DNA of 64,000 bases from Kribbella monticola (GCF_003261635.1 NZ_QFXK01000002.1:29281-93280), one strand, 5' to 3'; shown: positions 54,070 through 64,000, counted from the first letter of the stretch. The notes: generated by a model not told the origin, from the sequence alone. Translations and numbers: made by a program.

Positions 54070-54385
54070 CCGGCCACTTCGCGGCCTTCCTACGTCAACT
54101 GCTCGCCCCACCCACCCAAACGCCGCTCCTCCGTCGCGGCTAACCGTCGCCAGGCTGCACTTCGTTCGTCAGAGAACCGATCCCCGCCTCCGATCCCCCC
54201 GGGTCTCGGACGTGGGCGAGTCATCGAAAAAGCGCGAACTCCGACGACGGCAGGGACTTTGGCCTGTCGACCTGGGGTATGTCTTCGAAGGTCGAGCGCC
54301 GCCTCACCGCCAGATCACGAACTACGGCTGGAGCGCTAGGTCAGTCGCCATGCGCGACCGTGAACTTCACCAACTCCCATCCCCA
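54070..54385. other. Intergenic stretch with no recognised gene
   Basis: This 316-base gap lies between the convergent DUF402 and immunity genes. GC content falls across it toward the toxin cassette. Frames here are antisense or fragmentary and none shows a domain. I see no strong hairpin or repeat; it may mark the edge of acquired DNA. Confidence 0.5.
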
Positions 54386-54838
54386 CTATTTCGAAATATC
54401 CCACAGAGTATCCATAAAATACGCCGACAGGCTCTCCCACTCCTTTGTCGCATCGCCGTGAGCCTCGCTGTAGAACCTGACAACGGGTTCCGCGGCCAAC
54501 ACATCCGGAAACCAAGCAAATTCATATCCCTGATGCATCGAGATAACCAGGCTGTTGGCTTCGAGCTGGATAGCGGATCCATTTTCCGCCAATAAATCCT
54601 TCGCAGATTCTTTTAGATCTAGAATCTTGGGGTAATACGCATCTGTTCCGGCCTGGAATCCTCCTGCGTGTTTGCCCATACGTTGCAGGAAAATGCGATA
54701 CTCATATGGCATCGTGGGCACCGCTTGCCGCGTCAACAGCTCCTCTATCTCTGAGTCTGAGCAGCCGACGAACTCCGACTCAGGTACCCCCCGGCGAATC
54801 AATTCCTCAACGACCCGCTCGAAATTCGGGCGACTCAC
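54386..54838 (-). CDS. SMI1/KNR4 (SUKH)-type immunity protein
   Basis: A 150-residue cytosolic protein resembling the SUKH superfamily (Smi1/Knr4), the commonest immunity family beside polymorphic toxins. Typical points are the TMPYEYRIFLQRMGKHAGGF segment (about 42-61), YYPKILDLKESAKDLL and VISMHQGYEFAWFPD. It should bind the RHS C-terminal toxin and block it. The GTG start is two bases after the toxin stop, with GGAGG overlapping the toxin's last codons, so toxin and antidote are translated together. Codon use is much more A/T-rich than most of the window. Confidence 0.75.
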   Translation of the reverse strand: MSRPNFERVVEELIRRGVPESEFVGCSDSEIEELLTRQAVPTMPYEYRIFLQRMGKHAGGFQAGTDAYYPKILDLKESAKDLLAENGSAIQLEANSLVISMHQGYEFAWFPDVLAAEPVVRFYSEAHGDATKEWESLSAYFMDTLWDISK

Positions 54839-54840
54839 TA

Positions 54841-57800
54841 CTATCTACCTCCGCTATAGACTTGAATATTAATATTCGGGAACCTCCATTTAAATTGGTT
54901 AATTACGTCGCTGCAAGAAGGACATACAGTGCGTTCACTGTACATACTAACAGTCCCCCTTGAGGTCGACTGCGACATCGACGCCACCTTCTCGAGAATC
55001 TTCCATTCTGTGTCCGACGCTCGACGCAGGTCTCCTGACCCGCGCCAGAACATCGGATTCTTTGGCATTCCGACGAAACCAGCTCGAGGCGCAACTCCAC
55101 TAACGGCAGCCATCTGCCCGGACTCTCCGTCGATCGAAAACTGAGCGACCGCCAGATTCCGATCCTTCCCGATACCACCGCCGGCGCGAAGCGTTTCGGC
55201 CAACGTTGATAGAGCCGCGCGCTCCCTTTCTGCTGCCGTGCCTACTCTCGCTACTCTTGCGGCGATCGCCGCCGAGCGTAGGGATGCAGCAAGCTCGGGC
55301 AACATACCAAGCTCTAGCGGCAGATCGAAAGCCAAGCCGGTCAGGAGCAGGTCGCCGAATTCCTTCTCCATTGGCTTATAGCGATACGGGCCGTACATGC
55401 CGGCGTAGCCCTCCGGCATTACGCACCCCGGTCCACCGTAACACCCAGCAATCTCGAACATTCGGTCTGGATGCGGCCGACCAGGTGGAGTATACAATTC
55501 ATTATCATCGTCGTATTTCGACGAGTTACTCGAAGATTCACTTGAGTTCGACTGCGATGGTGTCGGCTGGTGATTGTTGTGAGGGGCCGGTGGTGGCGCC
55601 GGTGTTTTCTTGCCTGGGTTGCATCTGGACTCGCCCTCGAGGAGGGGGCAGGTGCCGTCGGGGTCGGAGAGGGTAACTGGGTTGTTGTTGGCGTAGGTGT
55701 AGGCGAGGAGGGATTGCGGGTCGGCGGTGTTGAGGATGGGGTCGACGCTGAGGAAGCGGCCCGTGGTCGGGTCGTACTCGCGGGCGCCTACGTGGGTGAG
55801 GCCAGTGTTCTTGTCTTCGGGTTTGCCTAGGAAGCCGTGGGTGTCGGACCAGGTCGCCGTCGCGCCGCGCGGGGCGCCGAAGGGGGTGGAGTAGCGGGTG
55901 GTGGCTGCCTGCGTGGTCTTGTCGGCTGTTACCTGCGAGGTGTTGTGGTTGTCGGTGAAGAGCCAGTTGAGCTTGTTGGCGCCTGACCTGACGGCGATGT
56001 CCTTTCCGCCGACCGAATAGTGGCGTTGGGCGCTGACTACCTTCGCGCCGGAGGAGGTTGCGACGGTTACCTCGAGTGAGCCGACGAACAAGGTTGTCTG
56101 GTCGGCCGATTTGCGAAGTAGAAGGTTGCCGTCGGCGTCATAGATGTAGTTGGTGTCTCCGGACTGTGCCGACAACTTGGAGAGCTTGCCTTCGCTGTTC
56201 CACGACAGGGTCTGCTGCCCGGTGTCGCCAGGCCGGGTTGCGACTCCACCAGTTGGGTTGTAGGTGTAGGTCGCGTCCGGCTTCGGCGCGGCGCCGGTGG
56301 TGGCGACCTTCGACAGCGAGTGTGTTCGCGTTGTGTCGTAGGTGTAGGCAGAGGTCGTGTCGCCTGTAGCCGTGTGGTTGGTTTCGGTCTTGCGCAGGCC
56401 GGTGGACGAGTAGGTCCAAGACTGCCAGTACGGTGCCGCACCGCCGAGACTGGACGCTGTTGGGGCCGCAGCGCAGTCCTTACTGGCCGGCGTCCATGCG
56501 TCGGTGAGTCGGCGGTGACCGTCGTAGTCGTAGCACTGTGTATCTGGCCCGACGTCGTTGGTGTCCTTCAGCACGTTGCCTGCCGGGTCATAGTCATATC
56601 TGTGACTCGCCAGGTAGGACGCGGTGAGCGCCACCGCGCTCGCGGTGAGCCTATGAGTCCCGTTTTCGTAGGACTGTTGGATCTGAGGGTCGCTGGTCTC
56701 GCTGCCAAGGAAGTAGGTGAGAGGGTCACCCAGTTTGCTGTAGTCGATGTCACGGAGATAGGGCGAGTCCCCTCGCATCGACAGCGGCTGCCCCAGGCGG
56801 TTGTACGTGTAGTCGAGCTCTTCCGCCGCGACGGTGCCGCCGCCCGGCAGGTAGGTGAGGTTCGGGGTCTGCTGATCGGGGGCGTAGTGAATGTCTGTCC
56901 GGTAACTGCGGGCCAGATCGGTACCCTCTGCGCTCGGAATCACCACTGAAGTCGCGGTTGGGTTGTAGAGAACATTTCGAGAGATGACCAGATTCTTGTA
57001 CTGCGGTCCGGTCTTCCCGATGGTGTATCTGATCGATCCCTGCGGCTGGCCAAGGTTGCCGACGCCGTCGTACAGCCAGCTCGCCAGCAACTGCCCGTCG
57101 GTCTTGGCGCCCTCATGGAGGGTGACCTTGCGGTCCAGGTTGTCGTAAGTGGTCAGCAATGTCTGCTGGTTCGCGTCGGTGCTCGAGATCAGCCGGTCGG
57201 CATCGTCGTATCCGTACGTCGTGGTGCCGGCATCCGGATCGGTCGTTTGGACTTTGCGACCCATCAGGTCGTAGGTGTTCGTCCAGCTCGAACCCCCGCT
57301 GACCAGCTTCGTCATTCGGCCGGCCAGATCGTAGCTGTAGTTCGTCGGGATGTATCCCGACGTGACAACGTTCGAGTCGTACTCGCGGCGCTCGACCACC
57401 TGTCCGCGAGCATCGCTGATCTCGGCGGTGGCGGGTGCTCCCGCCGGCGGGAGGGTCGTTACGGTGTCGCCGCCGTAGACGGTGCGGGTCGACCACTTGT
57501 CTTGGGCCGCCGACGCAAATGTCGATTGGATCAATCGCTTGGCGCCGTCGTAGGTCGAAACAGTCTCTGCGAGAGCCTCCGCGTCGAGTATGGAGACGAG
57601 GGTTCCGCTGGGTTCGGTGGAATTCCAGACGTCGCCGTTCTGAATGATGGCCAGGCCGCGCGAGTCATATTTGGATTCCGCGATGACTCGCCCTCCGTCA
57701 GCTGCCGGGCTCTGAGTCTGGCGTGGCCGGAGCATCGCGTCGTATAACGCATAGCTACTCAGGTATCCGGTCGTATCGGCATTCAACGTCTCTGTGCGGA

Positions 57801-60800
57801 CCGACGAGGCGACACCTGCGGACAAGTTGTAGGTATAGCGAGTGTTAGGGCCGTCGGTGCCGGCCTTGCGGTTCGGAAGCCAGACGCCGGTCAGCCGGCC
57901 CATCGTGTCGTAGGTGAGCTCGGTGACCTTCTGGTTCGGGTCGGTGACCTTGCTGGACACACCCCACTCCGGCAATAGATCCGTCTTGGTAGTCAGTCTG
58001 ACCGAGGTTCCACCGGAAGCGACGACCGGCGGTTGCTGAACCACGGTCTGGGTCAGAGGACCGGGTCCCGCCGGCGTGTAAGCGGTGTCTGTCGTCCTAC
58101 CAAGGACGTCTGTCGTTGAGGTGACTCGTCCGAGCGTGTCGTAGACATTGGTGGCGACAGTTGAGTACTGCGCGTGGCCACTGCTGTCGTACCCACTCAA
58201 CCGCTCGACGAGCCGCACGTCACCCTTGGTCGGGGCGACACCGAAGCCGCCGCTGTCGTACGACGTCCGCGTGTCCGCCAGCGCACGTTCCTTGGGGGGA
58301 TCGGCCGAGTCAGCAACGCACAAGCCGGTCGAAGTGACGACGCGCGATGGGTAGGCAACCATCCCTGTCGTGCTGTTCGAGGCGTAGGTGGTCAACGTGC
58401 AGGTCTCGTCATTGAGCTTTGCCGCGTCTCCGCCGTCCTGGCTCTTCACCGGAAGACCTGTCGCGTCGTCATAGGCAGTGGTGACGGTTCGGTACATGGG
58501 GTCGCGCCCGGCGTCGCGGGCGGTTCTCGACTGGCTTGACGACGTCTTGGCGAAATCGGAGCGGATGACAAGGGCCGGATCGTGGTCCGGATCCGTCACC
58601 GAGGCGGGCTCGACCGTCTGAGTCGCGGTCGTCTTGGTCCAGTAGTCAGTGATCGTCCCTGACACCTCGGCCGTGCTACCGGCCGCCTGGTAGGTGATGC
58701 TCTCGCGTGGTTTACCGGCCAGTGCAGGCGCATCCACCCGAGTTGTGCCCGTGCTGTCAGCCACAACCTCAGCCTTGGTGCCCCCGGCTGACAGCCGATC
58801 ACCGTCCATTCCTCGGAAGTAGGTTGTAACAACCTTCGTCGGGATTCCGGGTTGGTTGCTGTCGCCTTCGCTGACGGTCACCGTCTTGTAGCCACGCCAG
58901 TCCGACCAGTTTCGATGCTTCTTCGGAATGAAAGCGTTCTCCTGGTAGTGCCAGGCCGCGCCACCCGAGTAGATGTAGTTCGTGACGACTGGATCCCCGC
59001 CCCCAGTGGGGTCACTGACCCGAACCTGATCGACTACGTAGCGATGGAACCAGTCGTCTCTTTCGATGTCGTTCTTGAGAGTCCATTTCAACGGATAACA
59101 CCGCATCGTGTTGCGGTCAGCCGCCCCGGGCATGTGCGTGTTGGCAACACATTCCGGATCCGCGTAGTTGATCGTGATCACCGCACCGGTTTCGGTCCAG
59201 ATGTTCCCGACCCGCATCTTCATCATCGGCGAGATGCCATCACCGCTGCTATCGACCCGGTTAGCCAACGGCTTTTCACCAAAGGTCACCTTCAAAGGTG
59301 TCGCGGGCGTAACCGAGGATGCAAGACCGGTATGAGTGATCGACTGAAGCCAAAGCGCGTTGCCCGCAAGAAGATCGCCGCTCGGAGGGAAGGTCTGGGT
59401 CAGTTGCCACTGGTCGACAGGCGCGGATGAAGAGCCCTTGAGCACCTTGGTGGTGATCTTCTGAAGCCGCCGCCGGGAGAAGAAGGTCGGAGCAGTGTTC
59501 TTGCAGGCGGCACCAGATGCGCAGATCTGATCGAATGGCACATCCGGCCACTTGTATGCCGTGGTGCTGGTGAGAGAACTGCAGTCGGCGACCACACACC
59601 GCTCCTGCGTGTCGAAGTCCACCTGCATCGGAGCGTTCGCGGCCAAGGTGCCCGCCGTCTGGCCATACTTAATACTGGTGAGATACCCGCCGCGCGTGTA
59701 CGCAGCGGTAGCCGTCGTAGCGCCGTACTTCGCGTAGTAGTTGGTCTCCTTCGCGTACCACATCGTCATCGCGTTGCCGTGTGGATCTACGACATAGTCA
59801 AGATTCCAACGCCAGCCCTGGTCGCAGAAGGAGGTTGAGAAGTCGGATTTGTAACACTCCTCGCCGCTCTTGTCAGCGAAGACCGGCACGGTCCAGACCG
59901 AGTTCGTCGGCGTGCTGCTGGTCAGCCCCGGAAGTACATTCCGACCGAAGAAGTACTGCGTGCCGTCCTGGGTCGTGACCTTCCAGGCTTCATTGTTGTT
60001 GTCCGAATTCTCACCGGTGACCTTCTCGACCTTTGAGCCGTCGTCGTCCTTCAGCCGCCAGGTCGAACCCGACTTCACCAGCTCGTTCGATTTCCCGTTC
60101 ATCACCAAGGTGGCGTTGTCATACTTCCAGCATTGGTCGTACTTGCCAGTGTGGCCCTCGTCGCTACAGTTCGCATACCTCCGCTCGACGTACGACTCGC
60201 TGAGCTCGAAGCCCTCCCCCACCCATGAGGGTTGATTGTTCGAAACGGCCGTGCGGCCGTCGACGGACTGTGCGGAGTACTGGAGTTCGAGGCTCGGCGA
60301 GGGGCCGCCCGTCGCCGGGGGGACTCTGAACGGGTATGACCAACTGAAGTCACCACTCGATGAGCCTCCGACCCAACTCGATGCCGACGACAACTTGGTG
60401 GCCGCATAATCGCCTGAACTTGATGCCGCAGAAGCTGTCACAGCCAGAACCTGCTCAGTTCCGCTGACGCTCACAGGTGCGCTCAGCTTCTGCGCGCGTG
60501 CATCATTGGTCGACCCCAGCTCCGTAGCCGTCAAACAGCCGGCATTCTTAGGGGTCGTCAAGGCACAGCGCGGCAGCGAGACGAGCCGAAGTCGCGAGCG
60601 CCAGTCGCCGCCGTACGCTTCGGCGAAGCCCGAGTAATCGACCGTAACCTGGGTGACGCCAGCTTCGACCCGCTGATCCGCACGGGTCACGGTCAACAGA
60701 ACACCGTCGATCCCGGTCCGCTCGGCCTTTGCATGGTCGAACACACGCAGCCTCAGTTGGGACGGCGCAGTACCTGCCGCGCTCTTGAGCCCCGGCGGCG

Positions 60801-61152
60801 TCGACACCGAGACCGCAGCCGATCCGGACCTTCCGTCTGTTGCCAGTGCTATCCGGTCTGTTGCCTGCGGCCACACTGGCGCTTTCACTACCGGTGCAGG
60901 AGCCTCCGCTGCAGCCCGGCGAGCAGCACTCTCCTGACTGAGCCTCTTGTCTGCAGGCTTGACATCAATCGACTTCTCGCTTGGCCTCGGCACTCGGCCC
61001 ACGGCGTCTGCTACCGCGGCCGAGCCTGTCCCAGCTTGCAGACCCGCGATTAGAACGGATCCCGCCGCGACGGCTGCGACGAACTTTCGCGCCCGAATAC
61101 GAGCAAACCTGCCGATCATTGCCGATCTCCTTGCTCGCATGTCGCCAGTCAT
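54841..61152 (-). CDS. RHS-repeat polymorphic toxin with C-terminal deaminase-like domain
   Basis: A 2103-residue secreted protein. A signal peptide lies near residues 12-46. A beta-rich region with SLELQYSAQSVDGRTA follows, then many YD repeats (for example YGYDDADRLISSTDAN near 1320). The RHS core (GFLGKPEDKNTGLTHVGARE near 1774, ending DPDGTCP near 1836) closes the shell. After a Ser/Asn linker the variable tip has DTEWKILEKV (Asp2047, Glu2049) and TVCPSC (Cys2077, Cys2080), the DxE...CxxC zinc pattern of toxin deaminases, most like the BURPS668_1122 type. It probably edits nucleic-acid bases in a competitor. The start is three bases after the LamG gene stop. Confidence 0.85.
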   Translation of the reverse strand: MTGDMRARRSAMIGRFARIRARKFVAAVAAGSVLIAGLQAGTGSAAVADAVGRVPRPSEKSIDVKPADKRLSQESAARRAAAEAPAPVVKAPVWPQATDRIALATDGRSGSAAVSVSTPPGLKSAAGTAPSQLRLRVFDHAKAERTGIDGVLLTVTRADQRVEAGVTQVTVDYSGFAEAYGGDWRSRLRLVSLPRCALTTPKNAGCLTATELGSTNDARAQKLSAPVSVSGTEQVLAVTASAASSSGDYAATKLSSASSWVGGSSSGDFSWSYPFRVPPATGGPSPSLELQYSAQSVDGRTAVSNNQPSWVGEGFELSESYVERRYANCSDEGHTGKYDQCWKYDNATLVMNGKSNELVKSGSTWRLKDDDGSKVEKVTGENSDNNNEAWKVTTQDGTQYFFGRNVLPGLTSSTPTNSVWTVPVFADKSGEECYKSDFSTSFCDQGWRWNLDYVVDPHGNAMTMWYAKETNYYAKYGATTATAAYTRGGYLTSIKYGQTAGTLAANAPMQVDFDTQERCVVADCSSLTSTTAYKWPDVPFDQICASGAACKNTAPTFFSRRRLQKITTKVLKGSSSAPVDQWQLTQTFPPSGDLLAGNALWLQSITHTGLASSVTPATPLKVTFGEKPLANRVDSSGDGISPMMKMRVGNIWTETGAVITINYADPECVANTHMPGAADRNTMRCYPLKWTLKNDIERDDWFHRYVVDQVRVSDPTGGGDPVVTNYIYSGGAAWHYQENAFIPKKHRNWSDWRGYKTVTVSEGDSNQPGIPTKVVTTYFRGMDGDRLSAGGTKAEVVADSTGTTRVDAPALAGKPRESITYQAAGSTAEVSGTITDYWTKTTATQTVEPASVTDPDHDPALVIRSDFAKTSSSQSRTARDAGRDPMYRTVTTAYDDATGLPVKSQDGGDAAKLNDETCTLTTYASNSTTGMVAYPSRVVTSTGLCVADSADPPKERALADTRTSYDSGGFGVAPTKGDVRLVERLSGYDSSGHAQYSTVATNVYDTLGRVTSTTDVLGRTTDTAYTPAGPGPLTQTVVQQPPVVASGGTSVRLTTKTDLLPEWGVSSKVTDPNQKVTELTYDTMGRLTGVWLPNRKAGTDGPNTRYTYNLSAGVASSVRTETLNADTTGYLSSYALYDAMLRPRQTQSPAADGGRVIAESKYDSRGLAIIQNGDVWNSTEPSGTLVSILDAEALAETVSTYDGAKRLIQSTFASAAQDKWSTRTVYGGDTVTTLPPAGAPATAEISDARGQVVERREYDSNVVTSGYIPTNYSYDLAGRMTKLVSGGSSWTNTYDLMGRKVQTTDPDAGTTTYGYDDADRLISSTDANQQTLLTTYDNLDRKVTLHEGAKTDGQLLASWLYDGVGNLGQPQGSIRYTIGKTGPQYKNLVISRNVLYNPTATSVVIPSAEGTDLARSYRTDIHYAPDQQTPNLTYLPGGGTVAAEELDYTYNRLGQPLSMRGDSPYLRDIDYSKLGDPLTYFLGSETSDPQIQQSYENGTHRLTASAVALTASYLASHRYDYDPAGNVLKDTNDVGPDTQCYDYDGHRRLTDAWTPASKDCAAAPTASSLGGAAPYWQSWTYSSTGLRKTETNHTATGDTTSAYTYDTTRTHSLSKVATTGAAPKPDATYTYNPTGGVATRPGDTGQQTLSWNSEGKLSKLSAQSGDTNYIYDADGNLLLRKSADQTTLFVGSLEVTVATSSGAKVVSAQRHYSVGGKDIAVRSGANKLNWLFTDNHNTSQVTADKTTQAATTRYSTPFGAPRGATATWSDTHGFLGKPEDKNTGLTHVGAREYDPTTGRFLSVDPILNTADPQSLLAYTYANNNPVTLSDPDGTCPLLEGESRCNPGKKTPAPPPAPHNNHQPTPSQSNSSESSSNSSKYDDDNELYTPPGRPHPDRMFEIAGCYGGPGCVMPEGYAGMYGPYRYKPMEKEFGDLLLTGLAFDLPLELGMLPELAASLRSAAIAARVARVGTAAERERAALSTLAETLRAGGGIGKDRNLAVAQFSIDGESGQMAAVSGVAPRAGFVGMPKNPMFWRGSGDLRRASDTEWKILEKVASMSQSTSRGTVSMYSERTVCPSCSDVINQFKWRFPNINIQVYSGGR

Positions 61153-61155
61153 CGG

Positions 61156-63925
61156 TCAGCCCTCCGCATTCGGACAGGTCTGCGGATCCAGGTCGGGATA
61201 CTCCCTGCAAATGGCAGGACCTTCGATATAGCCCAGATAGACCCGCAAGTCATCCAGTTGCCCCGCGAACTCGGCACCTGATGCACGCCCCTTGCCCACA
61301 GCCGTGGTGTCACCAGATCGAAATGGCGAGCCAGCGGAAACTCGGTCACCCGGAGCTTTGTTCACTGTCACGCTGACCACACCAGGATCTGTCTGGTTGG
61401 TGACCGCCTCACCCTGAGCGTCGTATCGACCGATCAACAGTCGCCAGCCGCCTGCCGCATCGCCGATGTCGTCGCGATAGACCGAGATGTCCTCTTCTGT
61501 CGAGTTCGCCCGCGCCCGGGCGAAGACCCACTGCCCAATGGCTGCGTCCAAGGGTTGCCATTCCAGTCGCCACGCGTCACGATCGGGCCCGGATTGGCGC
61601 GCAATCACGACGCGTTTGGTCGGATCCCCCAACTTCACCCAGGCGCCGACCGAGAAACTGGCGTCCCCATCGACCACCGGTCTTGACAGCACCATGGATT
61701 CGCTTGCCGAACCAGCAAAGGCGAGCACCCGGCCACGCCCTGGCTCCTCGCCGTCATCCACGAATGCTGTCGATTGATCGCCCACGGATCCGAATCCCGA
61801 CATCGTGAGATCTGCGCCGCTCACTGTGTCCGGAGTACGCCAGGCGCCATCAGTACCCTGTGTCGCGTTGTCCAACGGCCAATGAGCAACGAGGCTGACA
61901 ATAGACTCATCGGCGGTCCGGGGATTGGCCGCTGCCCCCACCGCTTGCGCGTTCAGTCCTCGCTGCCAGATCTGGAGGGAGTCGATGGATCCCGCGAATC
62001 GGTTCGTGTAGGCACTGTTGAACTTCCCTTGCCCGATGCTCAGCGGCCCGGTCGCCTTCCATGCCGAATCCGGGAAGTTCACGTTGCCGGCGGTCTGAAG
62101 CTTGCCATTCACGTAGATCTGAATCTTCCCCTGACCCTCGTCGAAGACACCTGCGATGTGCGTCCAGGCATCCAGCACCGCTGGCTGATCCGACTTCGCC
62201 TGAACGATGGCAGGCGCCGCTACGTCCGTCTTCATACGAAGGAATACCCAACGATCCAGCGATGCGGAGTAGTACAGCTCGAACGCACTGCCAACCGCGC
62301 CGGATGCGGCGGCGACGACCGCCTCTTTCTTGGCGGTGAGCCGGACCCAGGCAGAAACGGTGAAGCTGTTCGAAGTGTCCACGACAGGACCGGACGACTG
62401 GGCGCTGTCATCGACACCGTCGAGTGTGAGCGATCCGCCCGAGCGGCCAGTAGAACCGAAGGTTGCGCCGCTCAGCGTCAAGGGATGTGCAGGCGTTGCC
62501 GCATCCGCCGCTACTGATCCCTGCCCGTCATCGAACGACCAATTGCCCACTGGCGGCGAGGCTTGGAGAACATTGACCTTGAACTCTGTGGTTTCGCTGG
62601 GGTGTCCAGCGGCGTCGTAACTCACGACAAACAAGCGGTTATATCCCTCTTGCGGTGGGATCAGCGCACGCACGACTGTGGCACCGGAAACGCTGACCCG
62701 CGAGACCTCGCCGACCCACCAATATTCTTCGCGAACAACATCTGTTGACCCAGGCTTGATCGTGAAGGTGATCGCCTTCCCATAGGCCACCTTCGGCTCG
62801 CAGACGGTGGTTCCTTTCTCAGCGCAGTCCTGCACCTTCTCCGTTCCGTCCATCGCGCCAACGGCCGGCTTTTGAGGCGCGAGGAGGTCAACCTTGAAGT
62901 AGCACGATGCCGAGTAGGCCGATGTCAGTGCACCGGTTGAGCTGTATGGGTAATAGGTGCGCGCTCTGAAATGAAAGTTGGTACCATCCAAGTTTCTGCT
63001 GTCCATCGACACGGGACTGGCGACTCCAGGAGGTCCCAGCCCCATCCTGGTTGTACGAATCAGCGTGTTGTCCTTGTAGAGCTCGTATTCGACCTGAACT
63101 CCTGCTCCAGTGTCGTTCGCCGTAAGTCGAGGGACTGCGGTGAGCTTGATAATTCTCGCGCCCACGGTCGGCGCCGTCGCGGCGCCGTCGCAACCCAGGT
63201 TGGGGTCCAGCAGGCCAACGTTCGTCGGAACGGCCGGCTGGGAGACGTAGTTAACCTCGAGTTGGCCGGTCGAGTTGAACTGTTTCCAGGCGATCTCGTC
63301 GGTCTCGTCGGTGGCGCGGAGTCGGAACGTCGAGGTGCCGTAGCCCTTGGTTGCGGTGTCGACCATTGAATTGGTGACAGGGAACTCCACGTACGCATCC
63401 GGGCAGGAGGTGTTGTACCCGTGAGCGAAGCTTTGGCTGCCTACCTCCAACTGGTAGGCGGGCTGGTTGTTCCAGGTGGTGGCGGTGGAGAGCGGCGCAG
63501 TTCGGCTCACCGAGACCGAACGTGCTGAGCAGCTCGCGGAGTGAACCTCGTAGGTCCGGAGGGTTGCCCCGAGCACCCTCTTGCCGGCGAAGCCCCGGGT
63601 ATCGAACTGGAAGTACGAGCGGACGATCTTGTGCTGTTCGAAATCCTCGTTACCGACGCCGAGGCTGTGGGTGGTCTTGTAGAACGAAGTGGTCGGGTAG
63701 ATCTGCCAGACAGCCGCCCACGCCGTACGGCTGACAGTTGTCAGAACCGGATCGAGAACAACTGGGTAGACGGTCGACGGCGCCGCGAGCAGGCCCGCGT
63801 TGGGAACCAGCGTCAGTCCCGTGCTGTCGCCACTCAGGTCCATCTCAGCGACATGAGTTCCATCTGGGCCATCCTCGACGGCTTGGGCAGACGAGCGGAC
63901 GGTTGTGTCGCTTCCGGCTGAATAC
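61156..63925 (-). CDS. LamG/DNRLRE-type secreted protein, 5' end cut by an IS
   Basis: About 920 residues of a large extracellular protein. From the N-terminal side are a DNRLRE-like region (SYFQFDTRGFAGKRVLGATL, then WNNQPAYQ), Ig/fibronectin-like parts with paired Cys, and two LamG jellyroll domains (VGNWSFDDGQGSVAADA near 470 and VAHWPLDN further on) that bind carbohydrates or surfaces. Related actinobacterial proteins have a signal peptide and several hundred residues before TYPVVLDP-like strands; here these are missing and IS-like DNA starts at about 63926. The first internal ATG is at 63843. It is probably non-functional. It directly precedes the RHS gene. Confidence 0.7.
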
Positions 63926-64000
63926 TGACCCTCTGGTTCCGGCGGAATTCTGACCCACCCATGACGATCATGAGGTGTTGAACGTGGAGGACTGGGCGGA
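63926..64000 (+). mobile_element. Left end of an IS21-like insertion sequence
   Basis: Two TGACCC motifs (63926, TGACCCTC, and 63951, TGACCCACCC) resemble the terminal repeats of actinobacterial IS21-type elements. From 63975 a plus-strand frame reads VLNVEDWAE, matching the first residues of IstA transposases (typically followed by a recognition helix beyond the window). The element reads away from the LamG gene. Only 75 bases are visible, so the family call is tentative. Confidence 0.6.

Noticed and set aside
54212..54595. A 127-codon plus-strand frame antisense to the immunity gene.
   Set aside because: The minus-strand gene has a good ribosome site, SUKH-like sequence and toxin context; the plus frame has none of these.
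63926..64000. Continuation of the LamG reading frame to the window edge.
   Set aside because: The frame stays open by chance, but the DNA matches IS-end and transposase-start patterns and its translation does not resemble LamG N-termini.

Overview
This window looks like chromosomal DNA of a high-GC actinobacterium. Supporting signs are the mycothione reductase, the DUF3000 and DUF3099 proteins, the coproporphyrin-type haem genes (hemQ/chdC) and the mabA/inhA-like fabG-fabI pair. Codon style and gene set resemble Nocardioidaceae such as Kribbella; this is an inference, not shown. I see no rRNA, tRNA or CRISPR array.

Layout. 1-7.3 kb: end of a serB-like gene, a tandem GNAT protein, a lipoprotein, an overlapping cyanophycinase-cyanophycin synthetase pair (cphB-cphA) and a WbsX-like glycan enzyme. 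7.3-9.8 kb: a secreted copper chaperone (PCuAC) overlapping a Tat-exported DyP peroxidase, then a polysaccharide deacetylase. 9.9-12.3 kb: an ECF sigma factor overlapping a membrane partner gene, then a membrane ACT-domain protein. 12.3-16.7 kb (minus strand): dodecin, fabG, fabI, a CphA-like Mur ligase without an ATP-grasp domain, and a membrane protein. 16.7-28.2 kb: DUF3099, a small Cys-rich protein, moaA, SURF1, GH15, an atypical SDR, a stand-alone LigD-type polymerase domain, an M4 protease, a secreted nuclease and msrB.

28.2-34.3 kb holds hemE, a GNAT gene, hemG(Y), hemQ and a VOC gene on the minus strand, most joined by start-stop overlaps, divergent from DUF3000-rnd. 34.3-42.1 kb is a mixed block: flavin monooxygenase, membrane protein, DUF5995, His-tailed methyltransferase, mycothione reductase, a three-copy intergenic repeat, a GPx-like peroxidase overlapping a dienelactone hydrolase, and an unknown gene. 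42.3-53.4 kb has the fadA-fadB beta-oxidation pair, then (minus strand) dxs with an amino-acid permease and three paralogous membrane-anchored HExxH proteins.

53.5-64 kb is accessory. It has a DUF402 gene and a minus-strand polymorphic toxin locus: a LamG protein, a 2103-residue RHS protein with a C-terminal deaminase-like toxin domain, and a SUKH/SMI1-type immunity gene. The toxin tip and immunity gene are visibly more AT-rich than their surroundings, which fits horizontal cassette exchange. At the right edge an IS21-like element begins and appears to have cut off the 5' end of the LamG gene.

The items most worth following up are the ATP-grasp-less CphA paralogue with its membrane partner, the deaminase-toxin/immunity cassette, the three HExxH paralogues around dxs, a possible Shine-Dalgarno switch before msrB, and the repeat structures at 37.43-37.49 kb and 39.84-40.14 kb.
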